Assembly: GCA_937129505.1 (NCBI GenBank)
Contig: CAKZNJ010000335.1
Location: 1-6,704 of the forward strand
Length of the DNA stretch: 6,704 bases
Direction: 5' to 3'
Origin: an uncultured Anaerolineae bacterium
GTDB taxonomy: Bacteria > Chloroflexota > Anaerolineae > Anaerolineales > UBA4823
The translations under genes and the position numbers were made by a program. The notes beneath the pieces were generated by a model that saw nothing but the letters and a program-made list of their open reading frames with translations, made no database searches and was not told where the DNA came from. This document shows, piece after piece, positions 6,369-6,704 of the stretch (position 1 is its first letter; each line of letters opens with the position of its first letter).

Positions 6369-6429
6369 AATTTTAGATGGTTTTGTTTGATTTAGATTTG
6401 ACACATTGATATTTCGATAGACTCTGCTG

Positions 6430-6458
6430 ATTATATATCTATTTTGTCGCTCAAACGG
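6430..6458 (-). promoter_or_regulatory. candidate promoter of the NEW3/ABC operon
   Basis: A perfect TATAAT lies on the - strand at 6435-6430, giving a leader of about 70 bases before the ATG at 6355. At a 17-base spacing the -35 would be CCGTTT (6458-6453), a poor match, so the promoter may need an activator or another start. The A/T-rich stretch between 6356 and 6480 holds no supported gene. Confidence 0.4.
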
Positions 6459-6510
6459 ATCGATTATTTGATTTCGAACTTTTCCTGCTACCTCCTACGT
6501 TAAAGCAAAA

Positions 6511-6582
6511 TGAGCGCGGAAGGACTCGAACCTTCAGCCAATGGCTTAAAAGGCCACTGCTCTGCCATTGAGCTACGCGCCC
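6511..6582 (-). tRNA. tRNA-Lys, anticodon UUU
   Basis: Read on the - strand, all arms fit. The acceptor is GGGCGCG (6582-6576) with CGCGCTC (6518-6512, one G-U pair). The D stem is GCTC/GAGC with a 7-base loop AATGGCA. The anticodon stem is GTGGC/GCCAT with loop CTTTTAA, so the anticodon is TTT (6550-6548). The variable loop is TGGCT, and the T stem GAAGG/CCTTC has loop TTCGAGT. The discriminator base is A (6511). The next bases are TTTTGC, so CCA is not encoded and must be added by the CCA-adding enzyme. It decodes AAA and AAG. No clear hairpin terminator follows; only short T runs are seen. Confidence 0.96.
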
Positions 6583-6593
6583 ATGTGAGCAAC

Positions 6594-6622
6594 ATTTTAT
6601 CACGAACTTTGACAGGCGTCAA
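6594..6622 (-). promoter_or_regulatory. sigma-70 type promoter of tRNA-Lys
   Basis: On the - strand TTGACG (6622-6617), a 17-base spacer and TAAAAT (6599-6594) give 5 of 6 matches in each box, and TG one base before the -10 adds an extended -10 feature. The tRNA begins 11 bases after the -10, so the leader is only a few bases. Confidence 0.8.
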
Positions 6623-6653
6623 CCGAGATGAAAAAATTTCTTTCGATTCTTCC

Positions 6654-6682
6654 TAGACAAAAATAGGATCATCGAGTAAAAT
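6654..6682 (+). promoter_or_regulatory. promoter reading out of the right edge
   Basis: TAGACA (6654-6659), 17 bases, TAAAAT (6677-6682): 5 of 6 matches in each box at ideal spacing. It is followed by an inverted repeat and by AAAAGGA (6696-6702), which resembles a ribosome binding site. A + strand gene probably starts just past the window; its identity cannot be known from here. Confidence 0.5.
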
Positions 6683-6704
6683 TCAATTTTGCATCAAAAG
6701 GAAA

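Noticed and set aside
6398..6403. Perfect TTGACA on the + strand upstream of the operon
   Set aside because: No -10 element lies 16-18 bases downstream and no + strand gene follows.
6490..6496. Perfect AGGAGGT on the - strand just after tRNA-Lys, hinting at a small gene
   Set aside because: No ATG, GTG or TTG follows within a usable distance, so it cannot be shown to serve a gene.

Overview
The window reads as an ordinary bacterial chromosomal segment of roughly balanced GC content. The best taxonomic guess is Chloroflexota, near Anaerolineae. That rests on the operon of a secreted NEW3-like protein, an ABC ATPase and an ABC-2 permease, a combination I associate with that phylum, and on a tRNA gene with no encoded CCA. 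The assignment is an inference from general knowledge, not from a search. No mobile element, CRISPR array or phage gene was seen.

Left part, + strand. Bases 1-1173 are the C-terminal 390 codons of uvrB (nucleotide excision repair); its start lies outside the window. A gene-free stretch of 364 bases (1174-1537) follows. It holds a possible uvrB terminator, a set of overlapping hairpins in which one segment can pair with either of two partners, a repeated decamer, two short palindromes and an imperfect tandem repeat. Next come a 132-residue DUF302 protein (1538-1936) and a 321-residue aldo/keto reductase (2117-3082), 180 bases apart and probably separate transcription units.

Middle and right part, - strand. 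A three-gene operon runs from 6355 down to 3230: a signal-peptide-bearing, tail-anchored protein with about three Ig-like NEW3-type domains, then an ABC ATPase (20-base gap), then an ABC-2 permease (17-base overlap). Each gene has a strong Shine-Dalgarno site. A strong hairpin at 3174-3207 separates this operon from the convergent reductase and fits the - strand better as a terminator. Together the three products would make a membrane transporter or membrane-remodelling complex with an extracytoplasmic accessory protein; the substrate cannot be read from the sequence.

Right edge. Upstream of the operon on the - strand is tRNA-Lys(UUU) at 6511-6582, with a very good sigma-70 type promoter. Facing away from it is a second good promoter on the + strand (TAGACA, 17 bases, TAAAAT), followed by an AAAAGGA ribosome-binding-like sequence at the very edge, so a + strand gene probably starts just past base 6704.

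Most genes are well-known families. The parts most worth a second look are the NEW3/ABC module and the structured DNA between uvrB and the DUF302 gene.
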